Shown here: piece after piece, positions 17,273-26,989 of the stretch
How the letters are laid out: each line of letters begins with the position of its first letter
Numbering within the stretch: the stretch's first letter is position 1
Assembly (NCBI GenBank): GCA_020637815.1
Contig: JACKJS010000001.1
Span: 62,001 to 126,000, forward strand
Direction of reading: 5' to 3'
Source: Hyphomicrobiaceae bacterium
GTDB taxonomy: Bacteria; Pseudomonadota; Alphaproteobacteria; Rhizobiales; Methyloligellaceae
DNA: 64,000 bases
Position numbers and translations under genes: made by a program
Notes under the pieces: model-generated
The model's input: only the letters and a program-made list of their open reading frames with translations
The model's database searches: none
What the model was told of the DNA's origin: nothing

Positions 17273-17872
17273 ATGTTCTACGACGCGGTTGCCAACACTC
17301 ATGGGCTCGAGCGGGACCCTTTCATGGCCCTCGTGAGCCCGCGACCCATCGGTTGGATCTCCACGCTCGACGCCAATGGGGTGGTCAATCTCGCGCCCTA
17401 TAGCTTCTTCAACGCGGTGTCGACCAACCCGCATTTCGTGATGTTCTCGTCCGGCGGCCGAAAGGACAGCCGGCGCAATGCCGAGGACACGGGAGAGTTT
17501 GTCTGTTCCCTGGCAACGTACGATCTGCGCGATGCGATGAATCGCACGTCGAGCCACGTGGACCCCGACGTGGACGAAATGGCCCTTGCGGGTCTCAGTC
17601 CGGCACCATCGACAATGGTGGCGCCTCCCCGCGTGGCGGAGTCGCCCGTCGCCTTCGAATGTAAGTATTGGCGCACGATCGAACTTCCCGGACCGGACGG
17701 CGGGCCGGGGAACCACGCGATCGTCCTCGGTCAGGTCATTGGCATCCATATCGACGATGCGGCGCTGACCGGCGGCAAAGTCGATATCACCAGGCTCAGA
17801 CCAATCGCCCGGCTCGGCTACCGCGACTATGCGGTTATCGATGAAGTCTTCGAACTTGGCGGATCTCAGTAG
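17273..17872 (+). CDS. flavin reductase-like protein
   Basis: A 199-residue protein of the flavin-reductase-like, FMN-binding split-barrel family. SPRPIGWISTLDANGVVNLAPYS (about 22-44, shown here only to name the segment ends S22 and S44) is the FMN phosphate-binding region, followed by a conserved Phe-Phe-Asn. Members reduce flavin with NAD(P)H for a partner monooxygenase, or act alone. The ATG is at 17273 and the stop overlaps the end of nadK on the other strand by 7 nt. Confidence 0.83.
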   Translation: MFYDAVANTHGLERDPFMALVSPRPIGWISTLDANGVVNLAPYSFFNAVSTNPHFVMFSSGGRKDSRRNAEDTGEFVCSLATYDLRDAMNRTSSHVDPDVDEMALAGLSPAPSTMVAPPRVAESPVAFECKYWRTIELPGPDGGPGNHAIVLGQVIGIHIDDAALTGGKVDITRLRPIARLGYRDYAVIDEVFELGGSQ

Positions 17873-18636
17873 CCGAATTGTTCGGCCAAGATGCGCTCGG
17901 CGAGCGTGTGGCCGGGATCGAACATCATGAAGATGTCGATGCTGCTCGCTTCGGCGATCTCGACCGACGCCACGTTGCGGAATTCGGTGTGGTCGGCCAC
18001 GGCGCTGACAGGCCGCTTATCGGGTTCGAGCGCCTCGATCAAGACGTGCGCGTCGTTGGGCAGCAGCGCACCGCGCCAGCGCCTGGGACGGAATGGGCTA
18101 ATCGGCGTGAGCGTTAGCAGCGGAGCCGTGATCGGTAGGATCGGACCGTGCGCCGATAGGTTGTAGGCGGTGCTGCCGGCGGGCGTGGCGACCAGGACAC
18201 CGTCGCAAATCAGCTCGCCCATCCGCGTCGTGCCGTCCACGGCGATCTTGAGCTTCGCCGCTTGGTGAATCTGGCGGAACAGCGACACTTCGTTGATTGC
18301 AAGCGCTTCGTGGGCGGCACCCTTCACATCGCGCACGGTCATGCGAAGCGGATGGATGACGGTGATCTCCGCCGCCGCCAAGCGCTCCTTGAGCCGGTTC
18401 TTCTTGTAGTCGTTCAACAGGAAACCGACGGAGCCCCTGTTCATGCCGTAGATTGGGATGCGGCTATGCATGTGGTTATGCATGGTCTGAAGCATCAGAC
18501 CATCGCCGCCGAGCGCGACGATTGCGTCGGCTTCTGCCGGCGGAGCGTTGCCATAGCGTTTGACGAGCGCGGCGCAGGCATCCACCGCATCGCGCGTTTC
18601 GCTGGCTACGAAAGCGATCCTTTCAAAATCTGCCAT
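17866..18636 (-). CDS. nadK: NAD kinase
   Basis: Phosphorylates NAD to NADP. The 256-residue protein has the GGDG motif (ALGGDGLML near 45), the NEV motif (AINEVSLF near 122) and the DGVLVATPAGSTAYNLSAHGP block (about 145-165), together the full signature of ATP-NAD kinases. The length is typical of alphaproteobacterial NadK. It converges on the flavin reductase gene and is divergent from cutA. Confidence 0.95.
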   Translation of the reverse strand: MADFERIAFVASETRDAVDACAALVKRYGNAPPAEADAIVALGGDGLMLQTMHNHMHSRIPIYGMNRGSVGFLLNDYKKNRLKERLAAAEITVIHPLRMTVRDVKGAAHEALAINEVSLFRQIHQAAKLKIAVDGTTRMGELICDGVLVATPAGSTAYNLSAHGPILPITAPLLTLTPISPFRPRRWRGALLPNDAHVLIEALEPDKRPVSAVADHTEFRNVASVEIAEASSIDIFMMFDPGHTLAERILAEQFGY

Positions 18637-18791
18637 GACTGGTCTGTTGTGCTTTCAGCCGCCCATTGAGAGAGGCACACTAAAGCGGCGGTGTTAAAGT
18701 CGCGCAAGTGTCTCTTTTGGTGTCTTGTCCGAAGTGACGATACGCCTCTGTTTGGGGTGAACAGGGACCACAGGGTAAACAGGGAACTCTC

Positions 18792-19130
18792 ATGGACGAC
18801 GCCGATATGCCGGTCCTGATCTACTCGACCTTTCCGAATCTCGACGAAGCCAAGCGCGTGGGCGACGCGCTTGTTGGCGCGCGCCTTGCCGCTTGCGTGA
18901 ATGTCTTTCCGGGCATGATCTCCATCTACGAATGGAAGGGTGCTCGTCAGGCGGACGAGGAAGTGGCCATGATCGTCAAGACGCGTGCCGGACTCACGGA
19001 GCAGATCGTGGCCGAGGTCAAGCGGTTGCACCCGTACGAGGTCCCGGCGCTGCTCGTCTTGCCCACGGTTGGGGGCAGCGAGGACTACTGCGCTTGGATC
19101 GTCGGCGAAACCCAAGGGGGACGGGCGTGA
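18792..19130 (+). CDS. cutA: divalent-cation tolerance protein CutA
   Basis: A 112-residue trimeric CutA1 protein. STFPNLDEAKRVGDALV near 9-25, AACVNVFPGMISIYEWKG and HPYEVPALLVLP are the conserved blocks. It was linked to copper tolerance in E. coli, though its true role is debated. The stop codon shares one base with the glpK start (TGATG), so the two are coupled. The short repeats ACAGGG-ACCACAGGG-TAAACAGGG lie just before the start. Confidence 0.94.
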   Translation: MDDADMPVLIYSTFPNLDEAKRVGDALVGARLAACVNVFPGMISIYEWKGARQADEEVAMIVKTRAGLTEQIVAEVKRLHPYEVPALLVLPTVGGSEDYCAWIVGETQGGRA

Positions 19131-20623
19131 TGGGGTTTGTGCTTGCGATCGACCAGGGCACCACGAGCACTCGCGCGATCGTGTTCGACGAGGCTGGGCG
19201 GCCGGGGGCCTCGGCGGCGATCCCCCTGACGCAAATCTTTCCCGCGCCGGGTTGGGTGGAACACGATCCCGAGGAAATCTGGAACGCCGTTCGGGAGGTC
19301 TGTAGCGCGGTCGTCCGCGAGGTTGGGGCCGCAAATATCGCCGCCGTCGGCATCACCAATCAGCGCGAGACGACCGTGGTTTGGGATCGCGCCACGGGCA
19401 CCCCGCTTCACAACGCCATCGTCTGGCAAGACCGGCGTACCGCTCCGCTGTGCGAGGAACTCAAGCGGGAGGGGTGGGGGACGCATGTGACGGACGTCAC
19501 AGGTCTCTTGATCGATCCCTATTTCTCGGCGACGAAGCTCGCCTGGCTGCTCGGCAACGTGCCTGGTCTTGCAGAACGGTGCGCGCGTGGCGAGGTTTGC
19601 TTCGGGACGATCGACAGCTTCTTGCTGTTCAAACTGACGGGCGGCGCCTTGCACGCGACCGACGCGACCAACGCCGCCCGCACCATGTTGTTCGACATCG
19701 GCAAGGGCGTGTGGGACCCGGAGCTTCTCGAGCATCTTCAAATCCCAACGGGCATCCTGCCCGAGGTACGCGACACGCGCGGCGATTTCGGCATGACTCA
19801 AGCCGAGGCGTTTGGCGCGGCGCTGCCCATACGCGGCGTTGCGGGCGATCAGCAAGCCGCGGCGAAGGGTCAGGCCTGCGTGCGGCCGAGCATGATCAAG
19901 GCGACCTACGGTACGGGCTGCTTCGTGGTGGCGAACACGGGAGACAGCCCGGCGCAATCCGCCAACCGCATGCTGACGACGGTCCTGTCACAGGAAGAGG
20001 GCGTGCGGACCTTTGCCCTGGAAGGGGCGATCTTCATGGCGGGCGCCACCATTCAATGGCTGCGTGACAATCTCGGTCTGATCGCGGATGCGGCCGAGAG
20101 CGAGACGTTGGCGAAACAAGCCAATCCCGAAAGCGGCGTTTATTTGGTGCCGGCGTTTCAGGGGCTCGGTGCGCCGGTGTGGGACGCGGAGGCGCGTGGC
20201 GCCATCGTCGGCCTGTCGCGGGCGTCCACCAAGGCCGATGTCGTCGCGGCCGGTTTGGAATCCATGGCCTTCCAAACGCGCGATCTTCTCGGCGCCATGC
20301 GCGAGGACATGGCGGGTGCGGGCATTGGCGAGAACGATATTCTGCGGGTCGACGGCGGCATGACGGCCAATGGCTGGGCCATGCAGCGGCTCGCCGACAT
20401 TCTCGGCGAGTGCGTCGAGGTTGCTCCCATCCCCGAAACGACATCGCTTGGGGCGGCCTATTTCGCCGGCCAAGCCGCCGGCTTCTATGGCGACGACGCG
20501 GAACTCGCCCGGACCTGGAAGCCGGCCCGGCGCTACGAGCCGCAAATGGCACCGTCCGAACGCGAGGCGCGCTACGCCGGCTGGCTCGAGGCGATCGCCC
20601 GCGTCCGTAGCGGAAAGACCTAG
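19130..20623 (+). CDS. glpK: glycerol kinase
   Basis: Phosphorylates glycerol with ATP to sn-glycerol 3-phosphate. The 497-residue length equals the E. coli enzyme. It has the FGGY-family phosphate-1 motif DQGTTSTRAIVFD (8-20), the catalytic WQDRRT block near 103, and the two FGGY signatures (around residues 135 and 360). It also has VDGGMTANGWAMQ near 407. The ATG at 19130 overlaps the cutA stop. No glpF, glpD or regulator is nearby. Confidence 0.95.
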   Translation: MGFVLAIDQGTTSTRAIVFDEAGRPGASAAIPLTQIFPAPGWVEHDPEEIWNAVREVCSAVVREVGAANIAAVGITNQRETTVVWDRATGTPLHNAIVWQDRRTAPLCEELKREGWGTHVTDVTGLLIDPYFSATKLAWLLGNVPGLAERCARGEVCFGTIDSFLLFKLTGGALHATDATNAARTMLFDIGKGVWDPELLEHLQIPTGILPEVRDTRGDFGMTQAEAFGAALPIRGVAGDQQAAAKGQACVRPSMIKATYGTGCFVVANTGDSPAQSANRMLTTVLSQEEGVRTFALEGAIFMAGATIQWLRDNLGLIADAAESETLAKQANPESGVYLVPAFQGLGAPVWDAEARGAIVGLSRASTKADVVAAGLESMAFQTRDLLGAMREDMAGAGIGENDILRVDGGMTANGWAMQRLADILGECVEVAPIPETTSLGAAYFAGQAAGFYGDDAELARTWKPARRYEPQMAPSEREARYAGWLEAIARVRSGKT

Positions 20624-20763
20624 GAAAACGGTCGGGACCGAGCCGCAACGGGGCCTTCTCCGACGTTAACGCGTTGGGAATCCTTTGCGGGCAAGCTGGG
20701 CCGAAGGAGTGGCGGTGCATTGCCGTTGCCACCGCGTCGTACAGTATTGCGTTGGAGTTGCCG

Positions 20764-21597
20764 GTGTCCGCAAAACAAATCGTTCGGAAGCAGGTCTCGG
20801 AAAGCCTTGCGGCATCGGGGCTATATAGCAGGCCGGCGGCCTTGGCGATGCTTGCCAAACAGTTTGTCGGCTTCGGTCCGCGGCTCCCCGATCCCGAAAA
20901 GGCGCTACGTCAGCCCGAAGGCTTTGCGGGGCGTTGTTCGCGTCTCGACGTGCCCACCCTGGTCGCCGCCTACGCCAAGGGGCTCTACCCCCAGGCGGGC
21001 AAGTGGTGGGCGCCGTCGGAACGTGCCGTATCGTTTCCGGAGAACGCTTTCATCTCTCAACGTGTTTGGCGGCACCTTCAGACCCAAGCCTTTGGCGTGA
21101 CGTTCGACGCGGATTTTGCGGCCGTGCTGCGCGCCTGCGCGCCTGAACCCGCCTTGGCGGAGGCGTTCCTCGCGCTGCACCGCGCGGGCTATGCCCATTC
21201 CATCGAAGCCTGGGATCGCAACGGCCAGCTTGCCGGCGGGCTTTACGGCCTTTCGATCGGCCGCGCCTTCTTCACCGAAGGCATGTTTTCGCGCGAGCGC
21301 GATGCCGCGGCCGTCGCATTCGTGACCCTGAGCTGCCACCTCCAGTATTGGGACTTCGCGCTCAACGACGGTAAGCGCATCATCGGGAAGTTGAGTCAGC
21401 TTGGATTCATGGTGGTGCCGCGCAGCGCATTCAACGGCCTGTTGTCGAAGGCGATCGTGGCGCCCACCCGGGTCGGCAGGTGGAACGTCGAAACGGGTCT
21501 CGATGCGGCCCGGTGGAACCCGAAATTCACCGGAACCGGCAGGGCAACGCGCTCCTCCGACATGACCGAACGCGACACGCTTCCGCCATCCGCCTAG
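20764..21597 (+). CDS. leucyl/phenylalanyl-tRNA-protein transferase-like protein
   Basis: A 277-residue protein resembling Aat. AYAKGLYP...WWAPSERAVSFP near 68-90 and SIEAWD...LAGGLYGLSIGRAFFTEGMFS near 148-180 match the two conserved blocks of the N-end-rule transferase, which adds Leu or Phe to N-terminal Arg/Lys. Both blocks diverge from the canonical RGIFPW and FGESMFS forms, and the C-terminus is longer than usual. It is therefore a diverged homologue whose activity is uncertain. GTG at 20764 is preceded by GGAG. Confidence 0.75.
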   Translation: MSAKQIVRKQVSESLAASGLYSRPAALAMLAKQFVGFGPRLPDPEKALRQPEGFAGRCSRLDVPTLVAAYAKGLYPQAGKWWAPSERAVSFPENAFISQRVWRHLQTQAFGVTFDADFAAVLRACAPEPALAEAFLALHRAGYAHSIEAWDRNGQLAGGLYGLSIGRAFFTEGMFSRERDAAAVAFVTLSCHLQYWDFALNDGKRIIGKLSQLGFMVVPRSAFNGLLSKAIVAPTRVGRWNVETGLDAARWNPKFTGTGRATRSSDMTERDTLPPSA

Positions 21598-21787
21598 AAT
21601 CGCGTTCCAATCCCGGCGCGTTTTACCATGCGCCTTGGGACGTTTTCAGGTGGGATGCGGTTTGCGATCTGGCCGGCGGGACAGACTCGATGTACCGAAA
21701 CGTCGTGGAATGGTCTTTTCGCTTGCATTGTGGTCTTGCCCGGCCATGATCGGTGCGAAAGCAACCCCTTGAATTCCCAACACGCCC

Positions 21788-24013
21788 TTGTCTTTACTGG
21801 AAAATTTCGCGCCCAAGCGCCCGCAGAATCTTGATGTGTCAACGCTTGGGCGTGACGCTTTGGCGGGGACGATCTCGGCGATCGTCAATATCGCGTACTG
21901 CATTTCGTTCAGCGCGCTGATCTTCCAAGGCTCCATCGCGGCGGGATTTCCGTTGGGGCTGGCCGCGCTCATCATGGGCACGATGGTCACGGGCATGGTC
22001 GTGGCGCTGACCACGACGCTCGTTCCCGCCGATGCCGGCCCGGACACGCCGGCAGTCGCCGTCATGAGCGTGTTGGCGACCACGGTGGCGGCTGGACTCG
22101 CCTCCAAGGGCGCCGACACCGAAACGATGGTCATCAACGTGATGGTCGCCATCACGGTCAGCACGTTTCTGACCGGCGCGCTGCTGTTCGGGCTTGGCGG
22201 ATTGAAGCTCGGTCAGTGGCTGCGGTTCGTTCCGTTCCCCGTGATCGGCGGCTTCCTCGCGGCCTCGGGCTTCCTGCTCATGACCGGCGGCGTCGAGGTC
22301 ATCATCGGCAGCAATCTGACGCTTGCGCCGTCGAGTTGGGCGCCGGTCATCGATTCCAGCTTCCTGCCGCAGATTGCCGTCGGACTCGCGTTCGCGTTGT
22401 TCATCGTCTTGCTGAAGCGGTGGATGGACGACTACCTGACGTTGCCCATTGCCTTCCTCGTCTTTCTCGTCGCGCTGAACGCGATTTTGATCGGCTTCGT
22501 GAGCGATCCCGAGACGCAGGCGGCGTGGTATCTGAAGGCCGTGGGAGCGCTGCAACTCTGGTGGCCGATGGAAGCCCTCGCGACTCATGACATCGATTGG
22601 GGCGTCATGGCCATGAGCAGCGCCGAAATCGGAGCCGTGTGCGGCGTGACAGCGATTTCGATGCTGCTCGACGTGTCGAGTTTGGAAGTCGCGCGTCAGA
22701 AATCCGCCGATCTCGACAAGGAGTTTCGCACGAACGGTCTCGCCAACCTCCTGGCCTCCGTTCTTGGCGGCGTCGCGGGCAATCTGTCCCTCAACAACAG
22801 CCTGCTCTTGCAACAGGCCGGCGCGGTTACGCGCATCAGCGGCGTGTCGGTGGCGGTCGTTTGCGGGTTGGTGCTGTTCGCGGGTGCCGATATCGGCAGT
22901 TTCGTACCGAAGGCGATCCTCGGCGGTATGCTCGCTTATCTCGGCGCGATGATCTTGGTCGAGGCGCTGGTGCATTCGCCCGCGCAGCGTTCGACGACGG
23001 ATCTGGCGCTCGCTATCGCCATCGCGCTCGTCATCCTCTATTTCGGCTATCTGGTAGGCGTGGTTCTCGGCGTCGTCGGCGCCTGTCTATTGTTCGCGCT
23101 GTCCTATAGCCGGATCGGCGTGATCCGCCGTCATCTGACGCGCTACGAACTGTCGAGCAGCGTGGACCGGTCGCCGGAGCAGACACGCCTTCTCCAGGAG
23201 GAAGGCAAGCGCGTCCATGTGTTCTGGCTATCCGGATTCATCTTCTTCGGTTCGTCGAACGGGCTGTTCGAGCGCATCAAGCGCGTGATCGAGGAGCAGA
23301 AGGATAAGCCCGTCGACTATGTCGTTCTCGACTTCAGCAGCGTGCAGGGGCTCGACACGTCGGCGGTGCTGAGCTTGGTCAAGCTGCGCAATTTCTGCGA
23401 GGAACACGATGTCACGCTGGTCTTCAGCGGGTTGAGTGACGCCATGCATGCCGCTTTCCTCGGCGCGGGCTTCTTTGGAACCGACCGGCCGCATCAGGCC
23501 TTCCCCACGCGCAACGATGCCGTCGAGTGGTGCGAGGATATGGTCCTGCTCTATCACGAGGTGGGCGAGGCTTCGTCCCATACCTTCGAGACCTGGCTTC
23601 AGAACGGGCTTGGCGGCGATATCCCGTTCGAGCGTGTCGAGTCGTATATGACGCGGAAGGAACTGGACAGCGGCGCCGTTTTGTTCCGCCAAGGCGAACC
23701 GTCGGACTCCGTTGTGTTCCAGGCCTCGGGCTGTGTCGCCATCACCATTACCGGCGAGTACGGGCGGGCTATCCGTCTGCGGCGCATGCTGGGGCACACA
23801 GTGGTAGGAGAGATGGGGTTCTATCGCGGCGTGCCACGCGGCGCGAACGTGGTCGCCGAAGGGGCAAGTGTCGTTTACATCCTGACGCGCGAATCCTTCG
23901 ACAAGATGCAGGAGAAGGATCCCGCCGCCGCCGCCGCGCTTCACAAGCTCATTATCCGGCTATTGTCGGACCGGCTCGAATTCGCCAACCGCGAGATCTC
24001 GGCGCTCCACTAG
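21788..24013 (+). CDS. SulP-family anion transporter with STAS and cyclic-nucleotide-binding domains
   Basis: A 741-residue inner-membrane transporter. Residues 20-420 form the SulP/SLC26 core (about 12-14 helices). A STAS domain follows (about 470-575, with DFSSVQGLDTSAV at the usual phospho- or nucleotide-site loop). A CNMP domain forms the C-terminus (about 615-735), with a GEMGFYRGVPRGANVVAE phosphate-binding cassette. It probably moves sulfate, bicarbonate or a dicarboxylate under control of cAMP or cGMP. The start is a TTG at 21788; an ATG is absent upstream in frame. A class III cyclase is encoded 4-6 kb downstream. Confidence 0.88.
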   Translation: MSLLENFAPKRPQNLDVSTLGRDALAGTISAIVNIAYCISFSALIFQGSIAAGFPLGLAALIMGTMVTGMVVALTTTLVPADAGPDTPAVAVMSVLATTVAAGLASKGADTETMVINVMVAITVSTFLTGALLFGLGGLKLGQWLRFVPFPVIGGFLAASGFLLMTGGVEVIIGSNLTLAPSSWAPVIDSSFLPQIAVGLAFALFIVLLKRWMDDYLTLPIAFLVFLVALNAILIGFVSDPETQAAWYLKAVGALQLWWPMEALATHDIDWGVMAMSSAEIGAVCGVTAISMLLDVSSLEVARQKSADLDKEFRTNGLANLLASVLGGVAGNLSLNNSLLLQQAGAVTRISGVSVAVVCGLVLFAGADIGSFVPKAILGGMLAYLGAMILVEALVHSPAQRSTTDLALAIAIALVILYFGYLVGVVLGVVGACLLFALSYSRIGVIRRHLTRYELSSSVDRSPEQTRLLQEEGKRVHVFWLSGFIFFGSSNGLFERIKRVIEEQKDKPVDYVVLDFSSVQGLDTSAVLSLVKLRNFCEEHDVTLVFSGLSDAMHAAFLGAGFFGTDRPHQAFPTRNDAVEWCEDMVLLYHEVGEASSHTFETWLQNGLGGDIPFERVESYMTRKELDSGAVLFRQGEPSDSVVFQASGCVAITITGEYGRAIRLRRMLGHTVVGEMGFYRGVPRGANVVAEGASVVYILTRESFDKMQEKDPAAAAALHKLIIRLLSDRLEFANREISALH

Positions 24014-24048
24014 ACTGTCTTATGGGTCTTGAAGGGGGCGCAAACCTT

Positions 24049-26331
24049 ATGGACAGTTGTCGGATGTCATTCGGCCGGCGTCTGCTACATTTTCCCCGAC
24101 AGTTTTTTGCGATCATCAATATTGTGCGGGTCCCGCTCGCCGTAGCGGTCTTGGCGTCTCTCGCGTTCTATGTGCCGCCTCAAACGCATGAGATATACCG
24201 AATCCTCGCTCAGGATATTCAGACGGATCGGTCTCAGATCATCGCGTCCTATGTCTCCCTCTTCCTGGCGGGCTGGATCTTGTGGGACACCGCCTATTGC
24301 CTGACAAAAGTGCTGGTCACGGAACCTGGCTCCGGACAATCGGTCGATTCCATATTGCTGCGCTGGCTGCCGCGCCTAATCGGCACTGCACCGATTGTTG
24401 CGTGCGCATTTGGAATCCTTCATGCCCAACAGGGCCTGCTCCATGCCTCGGTTCATGCCGGCAATGTCTTGGACAGTTTAAGCGGCGATTTTCGCATCGC
24501 GGAACTCAATGCGCTCAGGACGCAACTTGAAACCGATTCCGAAATTTTGCGAACCGGCGCCTACATTTGCTTCGGCTTGGCGGCGCTCCTCGTTCTTTGG
24601 GTTCTGTTGCGGGAAAGGTTCGAGACGACAAGACAACTTTCGCCGCTTCCGGCCGTGCTAGGCAGGCAACCGCGATTTATTTCTTATGCGCTGGTCCTTG
24701 CGGTAACGACCGTCTTTGCACTGACCGCCGTTGCGGTGCCGCAAGCCCTGGGCGCGCTGACGATCTTCAATCTCTTCATCATTTGTCTCGTGTTGTTTCT
24801 GACGCTGCTGGACCTTCTCGGAAGGCGATCCGGTATCCCGATCATAACGGTCCTGGTGATCGTGGCGGTGGTGGCGTCGGTCCTCGAACTGAACAACAAT
24901 CACGACATTCGAACCTGGAAGAGACGCGAGGCGTTCGAGAAGCCCGATGTGGCTCAGGCGTTCGGCGCATGGTACGGGAGCCGCAAAGACCGTAAGTTCT
25001 ACGAGGATCGGAACCGGCCTTATCCCGTCTATATCGTCGCCGCCCGCGGCGGCGGATTGTATGCCGCCTACCACACGGCCAAATTTCTGGCACGGCTGCA
25101 AGATCAGTGTCCGAGCTTCGCACAGCATACGTTTGCGATCAGCGGTGTCTCCGGCGGGAGTTTGGGTGGGGCGGTTTTCGCCGCCCTGACGAAGGCTCTC
25201 AAGGCGCCCAACGACGCCCACGAACCCTGTGCCGCACTGAACGAGCCGCACAATGGCGCCTATGAAAAAAGGGTCGATGAGTTTTTCGACAGCGATTTCC
25301 TGTCGCCGCTTCTAGCCGCCTTGTTGTTCCCCGACTTCGTTCAGCACTTTCTGCCCTATCCGATACCGTCCTTCGACCGTGCCCGTGCACTGGAGGTCAC
25401 TGTCGAAAAGGCGTGGGCGCATGTTGCACCCGAAGACCCCGGTCTTTTCCGCGACGACGTCTTTACGTTATGGAAGCCGGACGGCTCGACGCCCGCCTTG
25501 GTGCTGAACACGACAAACGTCGAATCCGGGATCAATCATGCGGTCATGCCATTCATGAGAATGGACGAGGCGCGCGTTCCATTGTTCGACGTTCTGCGTC
25601 CGGAGCCTGGGCGCGAACAAACGCCCGGTCGCGGCGAACCATCGCAATCGCCGAAACCGCGCTATCGGGAAACCATGGCGTTGAGCACGGCCTCCATTTT
25701 GAGTGCCCGCTTTCCCTGGGTTTTGCCTGCCGGGTCGTACGATTCCTTGAGCTTCGTCGATGGCGGCTATTACGATAACTCGGGCCTATCGTCGGCCGAG
25801 GACATCATCGCGATTCTGCGTCAACGATTTAGCGGCGTCGACTTTGTCGTGATTAGCTTTTTCGATTGGATCGAATTCGGGGAACGCTTTTCCGAACTTT
25901 ACGACGAGCATCCGGCACGGATCGACCTCACCGCTCCGATTTCGACAATGCTCAGCGTCCGCGAGACGAGGATCGGAGACACGTTCTTGCGGTTGGCGGG
26001 CCGTCCCGACTACCCCGGATTCGAGCGGGTACCTGAGGGCAGCGAAGTGAAGCCGGCCCGCCTGGTCGCTTTGGACGCCTCTGACTGGCAACTACCTCTC
26101 GTCTGGCAGTTGTCGCGATTGACGCGCCAGCTCATCGGGCTCTACAGCGGCGCGCCGCCGGCCTGTGGGCTTCACGGTTCGAGCCGGGATGAGCATGACG
26201 GGGACGTTTTGCAGCTGAGTTTCAGCGATTGCACCGCCTGCCGCATCTACCGCGAACTGTCGGGGGACGCACATAGCGAACAGGGCGAGGATTTTGAGCC
26301 GTGCTCGGCGCCCAGCGCGCAACAGCATTAG
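24049..26331 (+). CDS. membrane-anchored patatin-like phospholipase
   Basis: A 760-residue protein. The first ~300 residues hold about six membrane helices. Residues ~320-700 form a patatin-like hydrolase: a GGG oxyanion loop (AARGGGLYAAYHT near 345), the nucleophile in GVSGGSLGG near 375, and the Asp in DGGYYDNSG near 575, where DGG is the dyad partner. The ATG at 24049, 8 nt after GAAGGGGGCG, is preferred over 24022. The C-terminus is Cys-containing and acidic. It is probably a lipid acyl hydrolase held at the inner membrane; the topology has not been established. Confidence 0.8.
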   Translation: MDSCRMSFGRRLLHFPRQFFAIINIVRVPLAVAVLASLAFYVPPQTHEIYRILAQDIQTDRSQIIASYVSLFLAGWILWDTAYCLTKVLVTEPGSGQSVDSILLRWLPRLIGTAPIVACAFGILHAQQGLLHASVHAGNVLDSLSGDFRIAELNALRTQLETDSEILRTGAYICFGLAALLVLWVLLRERFETTRQLSPLPAVLGRQPRFISYALVLAVTTVFALTAVAVPQALGALTIFNLFIICLVLFLTLLDLLGRRSGIPIITVLVIVAVVASVLELNNNHDIRTWKRREAFEKPDVAQAFGAWYGSRKDRKFYEDRNRPYPVYIVAARGGGLYAAYHTAKFLARLQDQCPSFAQHTFAISGVSGGSLGGAVFAALTKALKAPNDAHEPCAALNEPHNGAYEKRVDEFFDSDFLSPLLAALLFPDFVQHFLPYPIPSFDRARALEVTVEKAWAHVAPEDPGLFRDDVFTLWKPDGSTPALVLNTTNVESGINHAVMPFMRMDEARVPLFDVLRPEPGREQTPGRGEPSQSPKPRYRETMALSTASILSARFPWVLPAGSYDSLSFVDGGYYDNSGLSSAEDIIAILRQRFSGVDFVVISFFDWIEFGERFSELYDEHPARIDLTAPISTMLSVRETRIGDTFLRLAGRPDYPGFERVPEGSEVKPARLVALDASDWQLPLVWQLSRLTRQLIGLYSGAPPACGLHGSSRDEHDGDVLQLSFSDCTACRIYRELSGDAHSEQGEDFEPCSAPSAQQH

Positions 26332-26540
26332 AGGGCGCGGTTTCGATGAGGCGTGGCGCACCAGGCGGGGGCGCAAGAGGCGCCACGAGTGCCTGCGGCC
26401 GCATCCGATCTGTGGCCGGCCCCGGCTGACTGCCCAGCGGCGTCCGTTAGGTGGTCGAAATGGACACGCAACTCACGACGTCCATGTGTGCTTGCCGGTG
26501 GGCCGAGAGCTCCGAGAGTCCACCGTGCGGATCTATCGAA

Positions 26541-26933
26541 TCACCAGCAGAGTTTGGCCCCGGACGTACACACATAGGGCGAGACCACGCCCGACCAGCA
26601 CGTTGTGTAGGAGCTCTTCTTCACGATGTCTGGCTTGTAAATGCCGCACCAAACGTTGAAGCAGAGCATGTTGTTGCTGACGCTGTCTCGCCAATAAGGG
26701 TTGGGCGATGCGCGCATCGCACTCACGGTGACCGCACCGAGCCTCTTCGTCACCTTGTACTGCTTGACTTCCTCGGCAAGCGCACTTTGTGCGCGACCGA
26801 CGGCTGTCTCCTTGTCGAACCCGTCGGCGGTACCCGACAGGAGAACGCAACGCGCCTGAGCTGGAGCGCTCAGAGCCAAACAAAAACCCACCGCGATTGA
26901 AGCCAAAGCCAAGCCGCGCCAATGTGCCCTCAT
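26541..26933 (-). CDS. small exported Cys-containing protein
   Basis: A 130-residue protein with a signal peptide ending AQA near residue 26 and a mature part with cysteines at RCVLL, MLCFNVWCG, TTCW and LCW, likely in disulphides. A segment SALAEEVKQYKVTKRLG looks helical. I recognise no family, though short Cys-rich exported proteins of this kind are frequent in Hyphomicrobiales. The ATG at 26933 places the signal peptide first. A GC-rich inverted repeat at 26352-26359/26380-26387 lies beyond its stop. Confidence 0.65.
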   Translation of the reverse strand: MRAHWRGLALASIAVGFCLALSAPAQARCVLLSGTADGFDKETAVGRAQSALAEEVKQYKVTKRLGAVTVSAMRASPNPYWRDSVSNNMLCFNVWCGIYKPDIVKKSSYTTCWSGVVSPYVCTSGAKLCW

Positions 26934-26989
26934 CGGAACGTCTCCCTCACCACTGCGCAAGATACGCAGGAATAGCATCTGCTGCGCGT

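Noticed and set aside
23527..24048. Long open frame extending the membrane patatin gene upstream to 23527
   Set aside because: It overlaps the CNMP domain of the SulP transporter in another frame; ATG 24049 has a proper ribosome-binding site and starts at the membrane domain.
26352..26387. GC-rich inverted repeat after the membrane patatin gene as a terminator
   Set aside because: 8-bp perfect arms but a 20-nt loop and no T-run on either strand.
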